Shown: positions 1-11,330, counted from the first letter of the stretch. The stretch is 64,000 bases of DNA from Epilithonimonas lactis (GCF_900110605.1 NZ_FOFI01000003.1:806001-870000); one strand, 5' to 3'. Made by a program: numbers and translations. Notes: generated by a model not told the origin, from the sequence alone.

Positions 1-584
1 GGTTCTGCATCACCGATGGCGCTGATTACAGAAATCGTCACCAATTCTCTTTGAGCATAAGTCAAAACATCTCTCTCAAAAATATCGGCGAACAGATGTT
101 CCTTTAGAAATATATCTATTGCTGGTGCAAATGCTGAATAACCCGAAAGTTTGTCTGGTTGTTTTGTTTGGGTAAGTTCACCAAGAATTTCCTTTCCTCG
201 TTCATACTTACTTTTGTTATCTTCTATTGTTGAAGCTTCTTTTCCAACGACATCATTAATGCCTTTTGCCTTTCTTTCATCAAGAACTTCCATAAAAGTT
301 TGTAACCCTCTGATGCTTCTTGGAAAACCACAATAAGCATAAGTGTGAACCAAAATTTCTTTTATTTCATTAATGGTTAGACCTGACTCAAGTCCGGAAT
401 TTAAGCTACTTTTTAATTCTGGTAATTTACCTTGCGCTGTAAATGAGGAAATGGTGATGATATTTTTATCTTTTTCGCTTAACTGTTGATTGGAGGTTTT
501 CATTTTTTGTGCGTATATGGTATTTGTAAACAGTGAAGCAGTTATTAATAATGCTATAAAACCAAAATATTTCAATTGTTTCAT
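1..584 (-). CDS. Carboxymuconolactone decarboxylase-like protein, secreted (3' end outside window)
   Basis: The reading frame is open from an ATG at 584 to the window edge, so the C-terminus is missing. The first 25 or so residues form a signal peptide ending in an alanine-rich site (TIYAQ), so the product is exported. The body resembles the CMD/AhpD-like fold: two similar helical halves, the first with the segment HTYAYCGFPR near residue 80, and a second half starting again at about residue 170 (YAQRELVTISVISA). Members are peroxidase- or decarboxylase-like, and the exact substrate cannot be read from sequence. It lies 17 bp downstream of the flavodoxin gene on the same strand, so the two are probably cotranscribed. 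The redox neighbours favour a redox role over aromatic catabolism. Confidence 0.8.
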   Translation of the reverse strand, partial: MKQLKYFGFIALLITASLFTNTIYAQKMKTSNQQLSEKDKNIITISSFTAQGKLPELKSSLNSGLESGLTINEIKEILVHTYAYCGFPRSIRGLQTFMEVLDERKAKGINDVVGKEASTIEDNKSKYERGKEILGELTQTKQPDKLSGYSAFAPAIDIFLKEHLFADIFERDVLTYAQRELVTISVISAIGDAE

Positions 585-601
585 TACTTTACTTTTAAAG
601 A

Positions 602-1246
602 TTAATTCAATGGCTTTATTTTCGACATTCCGATTTTAGTCATCCATTCTTTCACTTTTTTTTCTGCTTCTACTTTCTTTTTTCCTTCCATTACGAATAA
701 AATTCCGTCACGTTCTATTCCTCCTCTGATGGTAAATCCTTCTAATACTTTACTATTTGGAGCTAATTTTTTCACCGTTTCAAAACTGCTTCCTATTCCG
801 TAACCTGCATTGGTATTAAATGGAATAATTGTTTTTCCTTTAAAATCATTCTGGCTTAAAAAACTTTTTATAGGTGGAGGCAATTGCATTCCCCAAGTGG
901 GAAATCCTAAAAAGATAACATCATATTTTTCTATATCCTCAATCTTTGTTTTAAGCGGAGGCAAAAAATTGGCTTCATTTTCTTTGGCAACCTGATCAAC
1001 GATTGACTTATAATTTTCAGGATAAGGATTTTGTAATTCCAGTTCTACTAAAGTTCCACCAACATTTTGATGAATGATTTCTGCAACTGTTTTTGTATTT
1101 TTTGTTCTCGATAGATAAACAATCAATACATTTTTGTCTTTAGATATTTCCTTTTTTTCGGACATCGATTCCTGAGCTTTAGAACAAGATGACAATAGGA
1201 AAAGTACTGCACAAAACCATACACTATAATTTTTCAACTTTTTCAT
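602..1246 (-). CDS. Flavodoxin-family lipoprotein
   Basis: Flavodoxin-like FMN protein. After the N-terminus comes a lipobox (LLSSCSKA), then the flavodoxin fold: an FMN phosphate loop near residue 45 (YLSRTKNTKT), a conserved FLGFPTWG segment near residue 115, and a glycine-rich NTNAGYGIGSS loop near residue 150. The ATG at 1246 is preferred because it starts the lipoprotein signal directly; an upstream in-frame start at 1285 would add 13 residues before it. A periplasm-facing flavodoxin is unusual but common in Bacteroidota clusters of this kind. It sits before the CMD-like gene. A 17-bp sequence at 1295-1311, shared with the AraC-regulator intergenic region, lies 49 bp upstream and may be an operator. 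Confidence 0.85.
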   Translation of the reverse strand: MKKLKNYSVWFCAVLFLLSSCSKAQESMSEKKEISKDKNVLIVYLSRTKNTKTVAEIIHQNVGGTLVELELQNPYPENYKSIVDQVAKENEANFLPPLKTKIEDIEKYDVIFLGFPTWGMQLPPPIKSFLSQNDFKGKTIIPFNTNAGYGIGSSFETVKKLAPNSKVLEGFTIRGGIERDGILFVMEGKKKVEAEKKVKEWMTKIGMSKIKPLN

Positions 1247-1294
1247 ATCTCTTATTTTATTATTACAAAGTTCAGAAAAGAGCATATTAAAATC

Positions 1295-1311
1295 GGTAGA
1301 CAGATTACGGA
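1295..1311. promoter_or_regulatory. Candidate AraC-type operator, copy 1
   Basis: The 17-mer GGTAGACAGATTACGGA here matches 6015-6031 at 16 of 17 positions. It lies just upstream of the flavodoxin/CMD unit, and the other copy lies between the aldo/keto reductase operon and the AraC regulator. A shared site in front of both minus-strand transcription units fits a common regulator, but binding is inferred. Confidence 0.5.
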
Positions 1312-1325
1312 TAATGCAACCAAAA

Positions 1326-2379
1326 TTACTTATCCAAACCTTTATCTTTCAGCCACTTTGACATCAAATCAGCTACTTCTATATTATTCAAATCTGAAAA
1401 TGGAAAATGTGTATTTCCTTTGAGACCAACTTCTGGAAGATGGACAACAGTTACATCCCCACCATATTTATTAACAACATCCCGCCATAATCTCGCCATT
1501 TCCAAACGGGCTCTCCAACCATCTGCACCTAAATTTTCAGACGGTTTTTCTGGGATATTATCTCCGTAATAAATCACAATTGGGATTTTAGTCAACTTCA
1601 TAAAATCTTGCATTGGCACAGTTGAAGCTTCTAAAGCTCCAGCAGAACTTGCAATTGGTTTTGGTGCTTCTCCTTCAGGAAATAAAAATCCGCTTCCCGG
1701 TTCATACGATACTATGCCTTTAACATTCTGATTTTTGATAGCAGTTATCCAACCCATTCCGCCAGAATGTGAGTGAGTAACCAAAATTGCAGGACCTATT
1801 TTACTAAATAAAGCAGAAGCAGCATCTGTTGTCACATTAATATCAATCGTCCCAAGATTAGGAGTCATAGAACGGAAATATTGATTAAGTGTAGCCGAAT
1901 CACGTGCAAACTGTACATTGTCGTAATATTTCGGCCACAATCCTACACGAAAAACATTGAACCACTGCTGCTCATCGGGAACTGGGTCAATTTTTGAAGA
2001 AACTGTACTCCTTCCTGCATTTCCGCGTCTTGGCTGGTCGATGATGTAAACAGGGAAATTTCTTCGCAAGAAAATATTTTGATATCCTTCTCTTCCATCA
2101 GGTGTTGTTTCCCAGGTTTTAGAAAACTGCCCGATGCCGTGCCACATTACCAAAGGATATTTACGGGGTTTTACAGGAATTTGGTAGAAAAGATAGGCGT
2201 GGTCGCCACGATAGGTTTGTCCTTCAAGTAGGTTTGGAAGGATTAAATGTTCCGGGATTGGTAATTACTGTTCCACCCACGGCAAAACTTCCCTGTTCAG
2301 CAATCATTAAAGGTTGCCTTTGAGTTTTTTGAGCTTGAATATTTATCGTGCTGAGAAATAATAAAATTCTATCTTTCAT
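1326..2379 (-). pseudogene. Alpha/beta hydrolase, frameshifted
   Basis: Alpha/beta-hydrolase-fold protein in two frames. An ATG at 2379 starts 51 codons (short signal-like N-terminus, then MIAEQGSFAVGGTVI) that end at a TGA at 2224-2226. The rest of the protein continues in another frame down to 1326 and includes GQTYRGDHAYLFYQIP upstream of its first usable start at 2153. Removing one base near 2227-2232 restores a continuous protein of about 350 residues. The nucleophile region is THSHSGGMG. The 4-bp gap to the NTF2-like gene indicates cotranscription. Either the gene is recently inactivated or the assembly has an indel; the context is not a long homopolymer. Substrate unknown. Confidence 0.75.
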
Positions 2380-2383
2380 ATTT

Positions 2384-2833
2384 TTATTTTTCGGATGTCA
2401 TTAATTTGGTAAAAGACAATGAACCCAATTTCCATTCTTCATTCTCTTTGATGTAAACTTCTGTTACCATAAAAGGATTCGTAACTTCATTTCCGCCGAC
2501 TACCGCCAGTAATGTAATTCTGTTTAAAACAATTGCCGTGTTTCCTATCAATTTTACAGAAACATCGTGGATGTCTGCTTTTTTGTACCAAATACCTCCA
2601 CTTTTAATGATATTTAATTCCTGCTCTTTTCCCCAAGCGCCACCCATATGAACAAACATAGACTGAGCATCAAATAAATCAGCGAGTTCCTCTGATTTTT
2701 TGTCAGCCATCCACTGCCATTTTTGTTTGGATAGATTGATAATTTCTTGTTCTGTAGGATTATTTGAACTTTGTGCAGATAATAGATTCATATTTGCAAG
2801 AATTAAAAAAAGGCTAAGAATTAGATTTTTCAT
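2384..2833 (-). CDS. NTF2/SnoaL-like secreted protein
   Basis: A 149-residue protein with a clear signal peptide (MKNLILSLFLILAN, ending near SAQ). The mature part has the NTF2-like (DUF4440/SnoaL-like) cone-fold pattern: an N-terminal helix (EIINLSKQKWQWMADKK), FVHMGGAWGKEQEL, and the closing strands VTEVYIKENEEWKL. These small proteins bind or isomerise small molecules, but no catalytic residues are certain here. It belongs to the minus-strand operon with the aldo/keto reductases, 51 bp after the third reductase and 4 bp before the frameshifted hydrolase. Confidence 0.8.
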   Translation of the reverse strand: MKNLILSLFLILANMNLLSAQSSNNPTEQEIINLSKQKWQWMADKKSEELADLFDAQSMFVHMGGAWGKEQELNIIKSGGIWYKKADIHDVSVKLIGNTAIVLNRITLLAVVGGNEVTNPFMVTEVYIKENEEWKLGSLSFTKLMTSEK

Positions 2834-2884
2834 AGTGATGGTATTTAATAATAAAATTTTGTTTAGAGATAATATATCGGGATT

Positions 2885-5044
<2,160 letters not shown>

Positions 5045-5071
5045 TTTATTCGTTTTTATTGATTAATAGAA

Positions 5072-5932
<861 letters not shown>

Positions 5933-6014
5933 TTAAATTATTATTGCTTCAAAAAGAAGTAAAATTGTTTATCAACTTGTTATTGCAAATTTCCAACCTA
6001 TTAATATGTATAAT

Positions 6015-6031
6015 GGTAGATAGATTACGGA
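6015..6031. promoter_or_regulatory. Candidate AraC-type operator, copy 2
   Basis: The 17-mer GGTAGATAGATTACGGA differs at one position from 1295-1311. It is centred in the 195-bp divergent region between the first aldo/keto reductase and the regulator gene, about 90 bp from each start, where an autoregulated divergent promoter would be controlled. Confidence 0.5.
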
Positions 6032-6118
6032 ACTTATTACCAATATTACTGTTTCGGGACAGAAGATAAAAAAGAGGTCGTTTTTATATTTAGATTTGCA
6101 TTACAAAATGATACCGTT

Positions 6119-7014
6119 ATGAATCAGTCCATCTATTTTGAGACCGTCGATGATTATAATAAATTCAATAATCACGAGACACTTCATCCTTTGGTAAGTG
6201 TGATAGACTTTTCAAAAGCGCATAAAAGAACAGGGTCTAAAATGTATTTTAATTTGTACTGCATTTTTTTAAAAGATGTAAAATGTGGTGATTTAAAATA
6301 TGGCAGAGCAACATATGATTACCAAGAAGGAACATTGGTATTTGTTTCTCCGGGACAGGTTGTTGATGTAGAAAATAAAGTCGATATCTACCAACCATTA
6401 GGTCACGGATTGGTTTTCCATCCAGACTTGATTAAAGGAACTCCTCTCGCTAAAAGTATTTCAGATTACGGTTTTTTTGACTATCAAACCAATGAAGCAC
6501 TTCATCTTTCAAAAAAAGAACAGCAAATGGTTTGGAAATGTTCGCTAATATTCTATTTGAACTTAATCGACCTGTGGATAAACACAGCAAGAAAGTTATT
6601 ACCTCCAACATCGAACTTTTTCTCAGTCATTGTGAACGTTTCTACGACCGCCAGTTTATTACGCGGGAAAACGTCAATAAAGGAACATTAGAAAAATTTG
6701 AAGAACTACTCAATGGTTATTTTTCTTCTGAAAAGCCTAATTCGATTGGACTTCCATCTGTTGCTTACTGTGCTGATGAATTACATTTTTCAGCCAATTA
6801 TTTTGGAGATTTGATAAAAAAAGAAACGGGAAAAACAGCACAAGAGTTTATCCAAAATAAGATTATTGATGTCGCAAAAGAAAGAATTTTTCACGTTGAT
6901 AAATCCATCAGCCAAATTGCTTATGAGTTAGGATTCAAGTATCCACAACATTTCATTAGGCTCTTCAAGCAAAGAACCGGTGTCACTCCGAATGAATACA
7001 GAAGTTTGAATTAG
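6119..7014 (+). pseudogene. AraC-family transcriptional regulator, frameshifted
   Basis: The N-terminal half (from ATG 6119) is an AraC ligand-binding cupin-like region (YQEGTLVFVSPGQVV). Near 6533-6536 the reading frame breaks: the first frame runs on to a stop at 6691, while the true continuation (MFANILFELNRPVDKHSKK and onward) is in another frame to 7014. Adding one G to the TGGAAATG at 6533-6540 restores a protein of about 298 residues. The C-terminal DNA-binding domain is intact, with two helix-turn-helix motifs ending in the classic PQHFIRLFKQRTGVTPNEYR. It presumably controlled the divergent reductase operon. Inactivation, a sequencing error or programmed slippage cannot be separated from this sequence alone. 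Confidence 0.8.
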
Positions 7015-7044
7015 GAAAATGGATGATTAAAATAACAGGTCAAT

Positions 7045-7090
7045 AATATACTCTAATGTAAAATTATAAGTTTTTACATTAGAGTATATT
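7045..7090. repeat. Perfect 19-bp inverted repeat
   Basis: AATATACTCTAATGTAAAA at 7045-7063 is repeated as its exact reverse complement at 7072-7090, with an 8-base loop. It lies between the regulator stop (7014) and the transposase stop (7118). There is no strong T-run on either side, so it is a weak terminator candidate; an IS-related end is also possible. Confidence 0.7.
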
Positions 7091-7117
7091 GCCACCTTAA
7101 CTAATCAATAGTGCTAC

Positions 7118-7837
7118 CTAATTCAAATAAGACAAACTCTTAGATTCCTTATTTTCATTAAGAGAAATTCCCCAAAAATAGATTTTCAATATAGCGTCTG
7201 TATATTTATCTCTTTGAGCTTTATTGATACTCTTCCTTCCCAATCGTTTTATATGAGTGCGTAAATCAAGAAATTTACGCTCAATATGATTGGTTTCTCT
7301 TCGTTTTGTACTGTGGAGATGCTTTGGAATTAATTTAGGATAGATATTCAAGCGATCACTGTATATCTTTTTTGGATTTGCATAAAGTAAAGTATTTATA
7401 ATACATTGTATTGTCTTGGTCGTTCTTCTCCCAAGCTTATAGTCAATAACTTTCTTTGTTTCCCTGCAATAAGCTGCAACTACCCACCGTTCATTGGTTT
7501 TACTTTGAGTGTATGTTTTTAACTCATCAATTTCGATTGTAATATTCTTAGGAATTGGTGGCTTAACAACTTTAGAAGCAATCTTTAAAATCTTTCTAAG
7601 TACAGTTGTTTTGCTGACATCAAGTAATCTGCTGATACCTCTAATACCAACTCCTTCTTTTATCAGTTGTTGAATATTATGATTAGTATTTTTATGATAT
7701 GCACGATAAGAATAGTTCCCAATGAACTTCTTTTTACATTTTTTGCACTGATAGCGCTGCTTATTTTGTGATGTTATTCCTGCCTTGATACAGTAGCTGT
7801 AATTACAGTGAATACATTGATTTCGCCGTTTATTCAT
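7118..7837 (-). mobile_element. IS1-family-like transposase
   Basis: A 239-residue transposase in a single frame. An N-terminal zinc finger (CIHC at residues 8-11, CKKC at about 32-35) is followed by a helix-turn-helix (GIRGISRLLDVSKTTVLRKI) and a DDE catalytic core: Asp in IEIDELKTY, Asp in IYSDRLNIY, and Glu in NHIERKFLDLR. This architecture matches the IS1 family. The protein looks full length, so the element may be active. The outer inverted repeats were not resolved. A related sequence occurs twice beyond the right end (7859-7877 and 8014-8032), and a perfect palindrome lies at 7045-7090 beyond the left end. It sits between a frameshifted regulator and tRNA-Asp. Confidence 0.85.
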
Positions 7838-7858
7838 AATGATTTAAAGTAAATTAGT

Positions 7859-7877
7859 AACTCCACATCTGAACCAT
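7859..7877. repeat. Direct repeat copy 1 beside the transposase
   Basis: AACTCCACATCTGAACCAT lies 21 bp upstream of the transposase start and recurs with one change at 8014-8032. Flanking bases also match (AATTA before, an A two bases after). Read on the minus strand it begins GGTTCAGATGTGG, similar in form to the GGT-starting ends of IS1 elements. Confidence 0.7.
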
Positions 7878-7935
7878 CAGCTTTTGGACTAATGCATTCC
7901 GGAGTCGCTATTTTGCTTTTTTAGTCGGCAAAAAT

Positions 7936-7967
7936 AAAAAACGATGCATTATAATACATCGTTTTTT
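7936..7967 (-). terminator. Terminator downstream of tRNA-Asp
   Basis: AAAAAACGATG at 7936-7946 pairs with CATCGTTTTTT at 7957-7967. Read on the minus strand, the stem is followed by TTTTTTATTTTTG. It lies 90 bp after the tRNA-Asp 3' end. Confidence 0.75.
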
Positions 7968-8013
7968 CTATTATATCTTTGTACAGTATTGATAATCAAT
8001 GAAGTTAATTAAA

Positions 8014-8032
8014 AACTCCACATCTGTACCAT
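8014..8032. repeat. Direct repeat copy 2, between tRNA-Asp and its terminator
   Basis: AACTCCACATCTGTACCAT matches 7859-7877 at 18 of 19 positions in the same orientation, 155 bp away. It is between the tRNA-Asp 3' end and the hairpin at 7936-7967. It could be a solo IS end or a duplicated target. Confidence 0.7.
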
Positions 8033-8056
8033 TACCCTATTTTGATTTAATAGCTG

Positions 8057-8130
8057 CGATCCGGACGGGACTCGAACCCGCGACCTCCGCCGTGACAGGG
8101 CGGCATTCTAACCAGCTGAACTACCGGATC
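8057..8130 (-). tRNA. tRNA-Asp (GTC)
   Basis: A complete cloverleaf can be folded on the minus strand. The acceptor stem is GATCCGG (8130-8124) with CCGGATC (8064-8058), discriminator G at 8057. The anticodon loop CTGTCAC gives GTC, and the T loop is TTCGAGT. The 3' CCA is not encoded. An IS and a repeat lie just downstream, so the 3' side of this tRNA marks the border of the accessory region at 1-8000. Confidence 0.95.
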
Positions 8131-8215
8131 TCTTGCCCAACAAACTAAGAAGAACTATCGTCGTTTATTGTGGTTGCAAAAATACAACAATAATCCACAA
8201 CTGCAAATTTTATAT

Positions 8216-8247
8216 AAAAAAAAACGCCTTTCCAGAGGAAAAGCGTT
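8216..8247 (-). terminator. trxA terminator
   Basis: On the minus strand, AACGCTTTTCC pairs with GGAAAGGCGTT around a 3-base loop, followed by a long T run. It lies 23 bp after the thioredoxin stop. Confidence 0.85.
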
Positions 8248-8269
8248 CATTTTCAATTATATTAATTTC

Positions 8270-8587
8270 TTATAGGTAAGCATTCAGCTTCTCAGCGATC
8301 ACTTCTTTTGGTGCCACACCTACGATCTTATCTACAACTTCGCCGTTTTTGAAGATCAAAACTGTAGGAATATTTCTGATCCCGTAATCTACAGAGATCT
8401 GCTGATTGTTATCAACATCTACTTTTCCTACTAGAGCTCTACCTTCAAAGTCGTTTGCTACTTCTTCGATGATCGGGCCAAGCATTCTACAAGGTCCACA
8501 CCAAGCTGCCCAAAAGTCAACTAAAACTGGTTTATCTGAATTTAATACTGTTTCCTGAAAGGACTGATCTGTGATTTCTACTGCCAT
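8270..8587 (-). CDS. trxA: Thioredoxin
   Basis: Cytoplasmic thioredoxin of 105 residues, the standard length. The active site WCGPC is at residues 29-33, with the cis-proline segment NIPTVLIF near residue 75 and Asp in VLVDFWA. It reduces protein disulfides, recycled by thioredoxin reductase, which is not in this window. It is monocistronic: a strong terminator lies downstream and the cysteine desulfurase gene ends 66 bp upstream. Confidence 0.97.
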   Translation of the reverse strand: MAVEITDQSFQETVLNSDKPVLVDFWAAWCGPCRMLGPIIEEVANDFEGRALVGKVDVDNNQQISVDYGIRNIPTVLIFKNGEVVDKIVGVAPKEVIAEKLNAYL

Positions 8588-8653
8588 GATTTCTTTTTCT
8601 TTGTTAATTTGTAATACAAAATTACAAAATTTATATTCTATTTTTTCTGTTGA

Positions 8654-9826
8654 TTATCTATGTAAACTATCAGCTTTTTCTATAACGAACTGACTGCCTA
8701 TTTCCTCCAAAGCTGCAACCAACGCATCAATATCCGATTTTTTGGTATAATGACTGAAGGAAACCCTTAATGGTGTTTTATTATCCAGATCATCTTCTGA
8801 CAACACGGACATCAATACCATTGATGGTTTGGAAGCTCCGGAACTGCAAGCGCTTCCTTGTGAGATAGCAATGCCTTTCATATCCAATTGCAAGCCTATC
8901 AAGGGATTTTTGTACGGGAGCAAAACGTTTAGAACCGTGTAAAGGCTTTCATCGCCTGCACTTCGGCCATTGAATTTGATTCCGGATATTTTCTCTGTTA
9001 ATTGTTGGATTGCGTAATGTTTGATGTCAAGGATATGGTTTTTATATTCCGACATTTTTTCCTGAGAGATTTCCCAAGCTTTGCCCAAACCTGCAATTCC
9101 AGTCACGTTTTCTGTACCAGCTCTCAAGCTTCTTTCCTGTGGTCCGCCAGTGATAATTCCCTTCAACCCAGAAGATTTTCTTACGAATGCAAATCCAGCG
9201 CCTTTTGGACCGTGGAATTTGTGCGCGCTACAAGAAGCGAAATCAACTGGGATTTTAGAAAAATCCAAATCAAGATGTGCCATTGTCTGAACGGTGTCTG
9301 AATGGAAAAGTGTATTGTTTTCTTTGCAAAGATGCGCTACTTTTTCGATATCAAGAAGATTCCCGATCTCGTTGTTGGCGTGCATCAATGTGACCAAAGT
9401 TTTCTTGTCTGATGACTTTAAAGCTTCTTCTAATTTGTTTAAATCAAAATCACCGTTGGAATCTGGTCTTAGATAAACCAATTCCACGCCTTTCAATTTT
9501 TTCATTTCGAGGCAAGTTTCGGCTACACATTTGTGTTCCAAAGCAGAAGTGATGATTCGTTCCACGCCAAGATAGTTGACCGCGGATTTGATGATCATAT
9601 TGTTGGATTCTGTTCCACAAGAGGTGAAAACAATCTCTCCAGGTGTTACTTTCAAAGAATCTGCGATCTTTCGCCTTACTTCTTCCAAAACGGTTTTGGC
9701 CTCCTGTCCCAGACTGTGCGTGGACGACGGATTGCCATAATTGAATCTTAAAACATTCACCATACAGTCTATCACCTCATCGTCGAGAGGCGTAGTTGCA
9801 GCATTATCCAGATAAATTCTTTCCAT
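8654..9826 (-). CDS. Cysteine desulfurase (NifS/IscS-like)
   Basis: PLP enzyme that moves sulfur from cysteine onto an active-site cysteine for Fe-S cluster or thio-cofactor synthesis. 390 residues, starting with the typical IYLDNAATTPLDDEV. The PLP lysine is Lys203 (CSAHKFHGPKG) and the catalytic cysteine is Cys327 in the loop SQGSACSSG. There are no other isc genes nearby, so this is a stand-alone copy, common in Bacteroidota that rely on SUF for clusters. A role in tRNA thiolation or general sulfur supply is possible. It is not obviously linked to the HAD phosphatase gene that ends 51 bp upstream. Confidence 0.93.
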   Translation of the reverse strand: MERIYLDNAATTPLDDEVIDCMVNVLRFNYGNPSSTHSLGQEAKTVLEEVRRKIADSLKVTPGEIVFTSCGTESNNMIIKSAVNYLGVERIITSALEHKCVAETCLEMKKLKGVELVYLRPDSNGDFDLNKLEEALKSSDKKTLVTLMHANNEIGNLLDIEKVAHLCKENNTLFHSDTVQTMAHLDLDFSKIPVDFASCSAHKFHGPKGAGFAFVRKSSGLKGIITGGPQERSLRAGTENVTGIAGLGKAWEISQEKMSEYKNHILDIKHYAIQQLTEKISGIKFNGRSAGDESLYTVLNVLLPYKNPLIGLQLDMKGIAISQGSACSSGASKPSMVLMSVLSEDDLDNKTPLRVSFSHYTKKSDIDALVAALEEIGSQFVIEKADSLHR

Positions 9827-9877
9827 TTTAAATTTAGATTTTGAAGCCGAAAAAGTTCGAAAAATTAAGGTACTAAA

Positions 9878-10465
9878 TTAGTGAAAAAATCGGTAATGCG
9901 ATTCATTGGCGAACTTAAACATTGGTTTGTCCCCAGAAGTGTCTCCGAAAGCTATGATCTTATCGAATTTCTTATCACCAAGTTCGGCTTCTATTCTGCA
10001 GACCTTCTCATCTTTATTACAATTTTTGCCGATGAACTTCCCTGTAAAAATATCATCTTTGAACTCCGCTTTTGTAGCCAGCAAAGTCATATCAAACTTC
10101 TCCGCAAATGGTTTTACCCAAATATCCAAAGACGCTGAAACGATGTAAGATTCCGTATTTTCTCTGTTGATATTATTAATGAAATCCAAAGCATTTTCTC
10201 TGAACAAACTTGGATAATTCTCCTCGAAGAACAGTTTTGCTTTTTTCTCGATTTGATATTTGGATTCACCTTTCAAGATGGATGAGATGAAACTCTTTTT
10301 CACCGCTTCTGCGCTGGCTAATTTTAATTTTAATAAGACAAAAAGCGGCACGTGTTTCAGAAATTGAAACGAATATTTGGCAGGATTATAAAACTTCAAA
10401 AACAAAAACATCGTGTCTTTGTGAGTGAGCGTTCCGTCGAAATCGAATAAATATAATTTTTTCAT
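9878..10465 (-). CDS. HAD-IB phosphatase, likely of the polyprenyl-phosphoryl-pentose pathway
   Basis: HAD-superfamily phosphatase of 195 residues. Motif I is FDFDGTLT with nucleophile Asp8 and acid Asp10, motif II is the Ser in VSASLDIW, the Lys is in NCNKDEK and motif IV is GDTSGDK. It resembles the SerB-like IB subclass. The ATG at 10465 directly precedes the HAD core; an earlier in-frame start at 10504 lies inside a repeat. It is the last gene of the UbiA-DprE1-DprE2-like cluster. The pathway needs removal of a 5-phosphate from polyprenyl-phosphoryl-5-phosphoribose, and this enzyme is the best local candidate. That assignment is inferred from position and family. Confidence 0.85.
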   Translation of the reverse strand: MKKLYLFDFDGTLTHKDTMFLFLKFYNPAKYSFQFLKHVPLFVLLKLKLASAEAVKKSFISSILKGESKYQIEKKAKLFFEENYPSLFRENALDFINNINRENTESYIVSASLDIWVKPFAEKFDMTLLATKAEFKDDIFTGKFIGKNCNKDEKVCRIEAELGDKKFDKIIAFGDTSGDKPMFKFANESHYRFFH

Positions 10466-10475
10466 AAGTAAAAAT

Positions 10476-10524
10476 GGAAGATGGAAGATGGATGTAAACT
10501 TCAATCATCCAACTTCCATCTTCC
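10476..10524. repeat. Heptad repeat, palindromic, before HAD gene
   Basis: Successive 7-base units GGAAGAT, GGAAGAT, GGATGTA, AACTTCA, ATCATCC, AACTTCC, ATCTTCC. The two halves form a 19-bp stem (10476-10494 with 10506-10524) with one mismatch. It ends 10 bp before the HAD start codon. Confidence 0.8.
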
Positions 10525-10529
10525 CTCTT

Positions 10530-11255
10530 TTAAAGTTTTAACTTCTTAAAAATAAACTCAGGAATATTTCTAATGATCAGCATGATGATTGCCCAAATTG
10601 GTAAAACGTAGGCGACGTTCTTTTTATTTTTGAAAGCTTTGTAAATTCCTTCGGCTGCTTTTTTTGGAGAAGCTGTCAAAGCTGGATTCAATGGTAAACC
10701 TTCTGTCATTTTGGTATCCATAAAACCAGGTTTCACGGTCAACACGTGAACTTTTTTATCAAACAAATAATTTCTTAGTCCGCTCAGATAAGCTGTTAAT
10801 GCCGCTTTTGCACTACCGTAAATGAAATTGCTTTGTCTTCCTCTTTCGCCTGCGACAGATGACAAAACAATCATTGTTCCAGCTCTTTTGGATTCCATTT
10901 TTTTGGCGAATAAGTTGAGGACAGGAACTAATTTCGCATAATTGACATCAATAATTCTTTCAGTATTTTCATCATCGTAAAGTCCTTCTTCTGTTCCCAG
11001 ACCAAGATAGCCAGTCGCGCAAAACAGAACATCAGAATTGATAGTTTCCAAAGTTTTATAATCGATGTCATTCATCAGATCCAAAGGAATGATCTCGGAA
11101 TGCTGAAAAAACTTCACCTGAATATGTCCAGCAAATTTCTCCGTCGTTTCCGGATTGGAACTTAGGAGATAAATGGTCTGAAATTTTTCGCCTTTCGCCA
11201 AACATTCTTCTACAAATGCCTGTGCAACTTCGGAATTGGAACCTAATATGATCAT
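10530..11255 (-). CDS. DprE2-like short-chain dehydrogenase
   Basis: Short-chain dehydrogenase of 241 residues. The nucleotide-binding motif LGSNSEVAQAF is at residues 4-14. The catalytic residues are Ser132 or Ser133 (VLSSVAG), Tyr146 and Lys150 (YGSAK). A C-terminal hydrophobic stretch (IWAIIMLIIRNIPEFIF) suggests membrane association, as in DprE2. In the DprE1/DprE2 pair the SDR reduces the 2-keto intermediate to complete epimerisation of decaprenyl-phosphoryl-ribose to arabinose. The adjacent FAD enzyme, 75 bp upstream in the same direction, supports that role. The intergenic space holds a heptad repeat. Confidence 0.88.
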   Translation of the reverse strand: MIILGSNSEVAQAFVEECLAKGEKFQTIYLLSSNPETTEKFAGHIQVKFFQHSEIIPLDLMNDIDYKTLETINSDVLFCATGYLGLGTEEGLYDDENTERIIDVNYAKLVPVLNLFAKKMESKRAGTMIVLSSVAGERGRQSNFIYGSAKAALTAYLSGLRNYLFDKKVHVLTVKPGFMDTKMTEGLPLNPALTASPKKAAEGIYKAFKNKKNVAYVLPIWAIIMLIIRNIPEFIFKKLKL

Positions 11256-11263
11256 AGTAATTA

Positions 11264-11330
11264 GTTGTCGGTTGTAAGTTGTCAGTTGCTGGTAGAGAAT
11301 AGATTTCTATCAACCATCAACAAAAAACTA
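11264..11330. repeat. Heptad repeat before dprE2-like gene
   Basis: 7-base units GTTGTCG, GTTGTAA, GTTGTCA and GTTGCTG at 11264-11291, with an opposite-strand set resembling ACYATCA in 11308-11330. It ends 8 bp from the start codon at 11255. Confidence 0.75.

Noticed and set aside
8057-8130. tRNA-Asp as an integrase attachment site with a duplicated 3' end
   Set aside because: No second copy of the tRNA 3' end and no integrase gene are visible in the window.
10476-10524. Possible CRISPR-like or tandem array
   Set aside because: Units are only 7 bp, with no spacers and no cas genes; the repeats are better described as short heptad runs.
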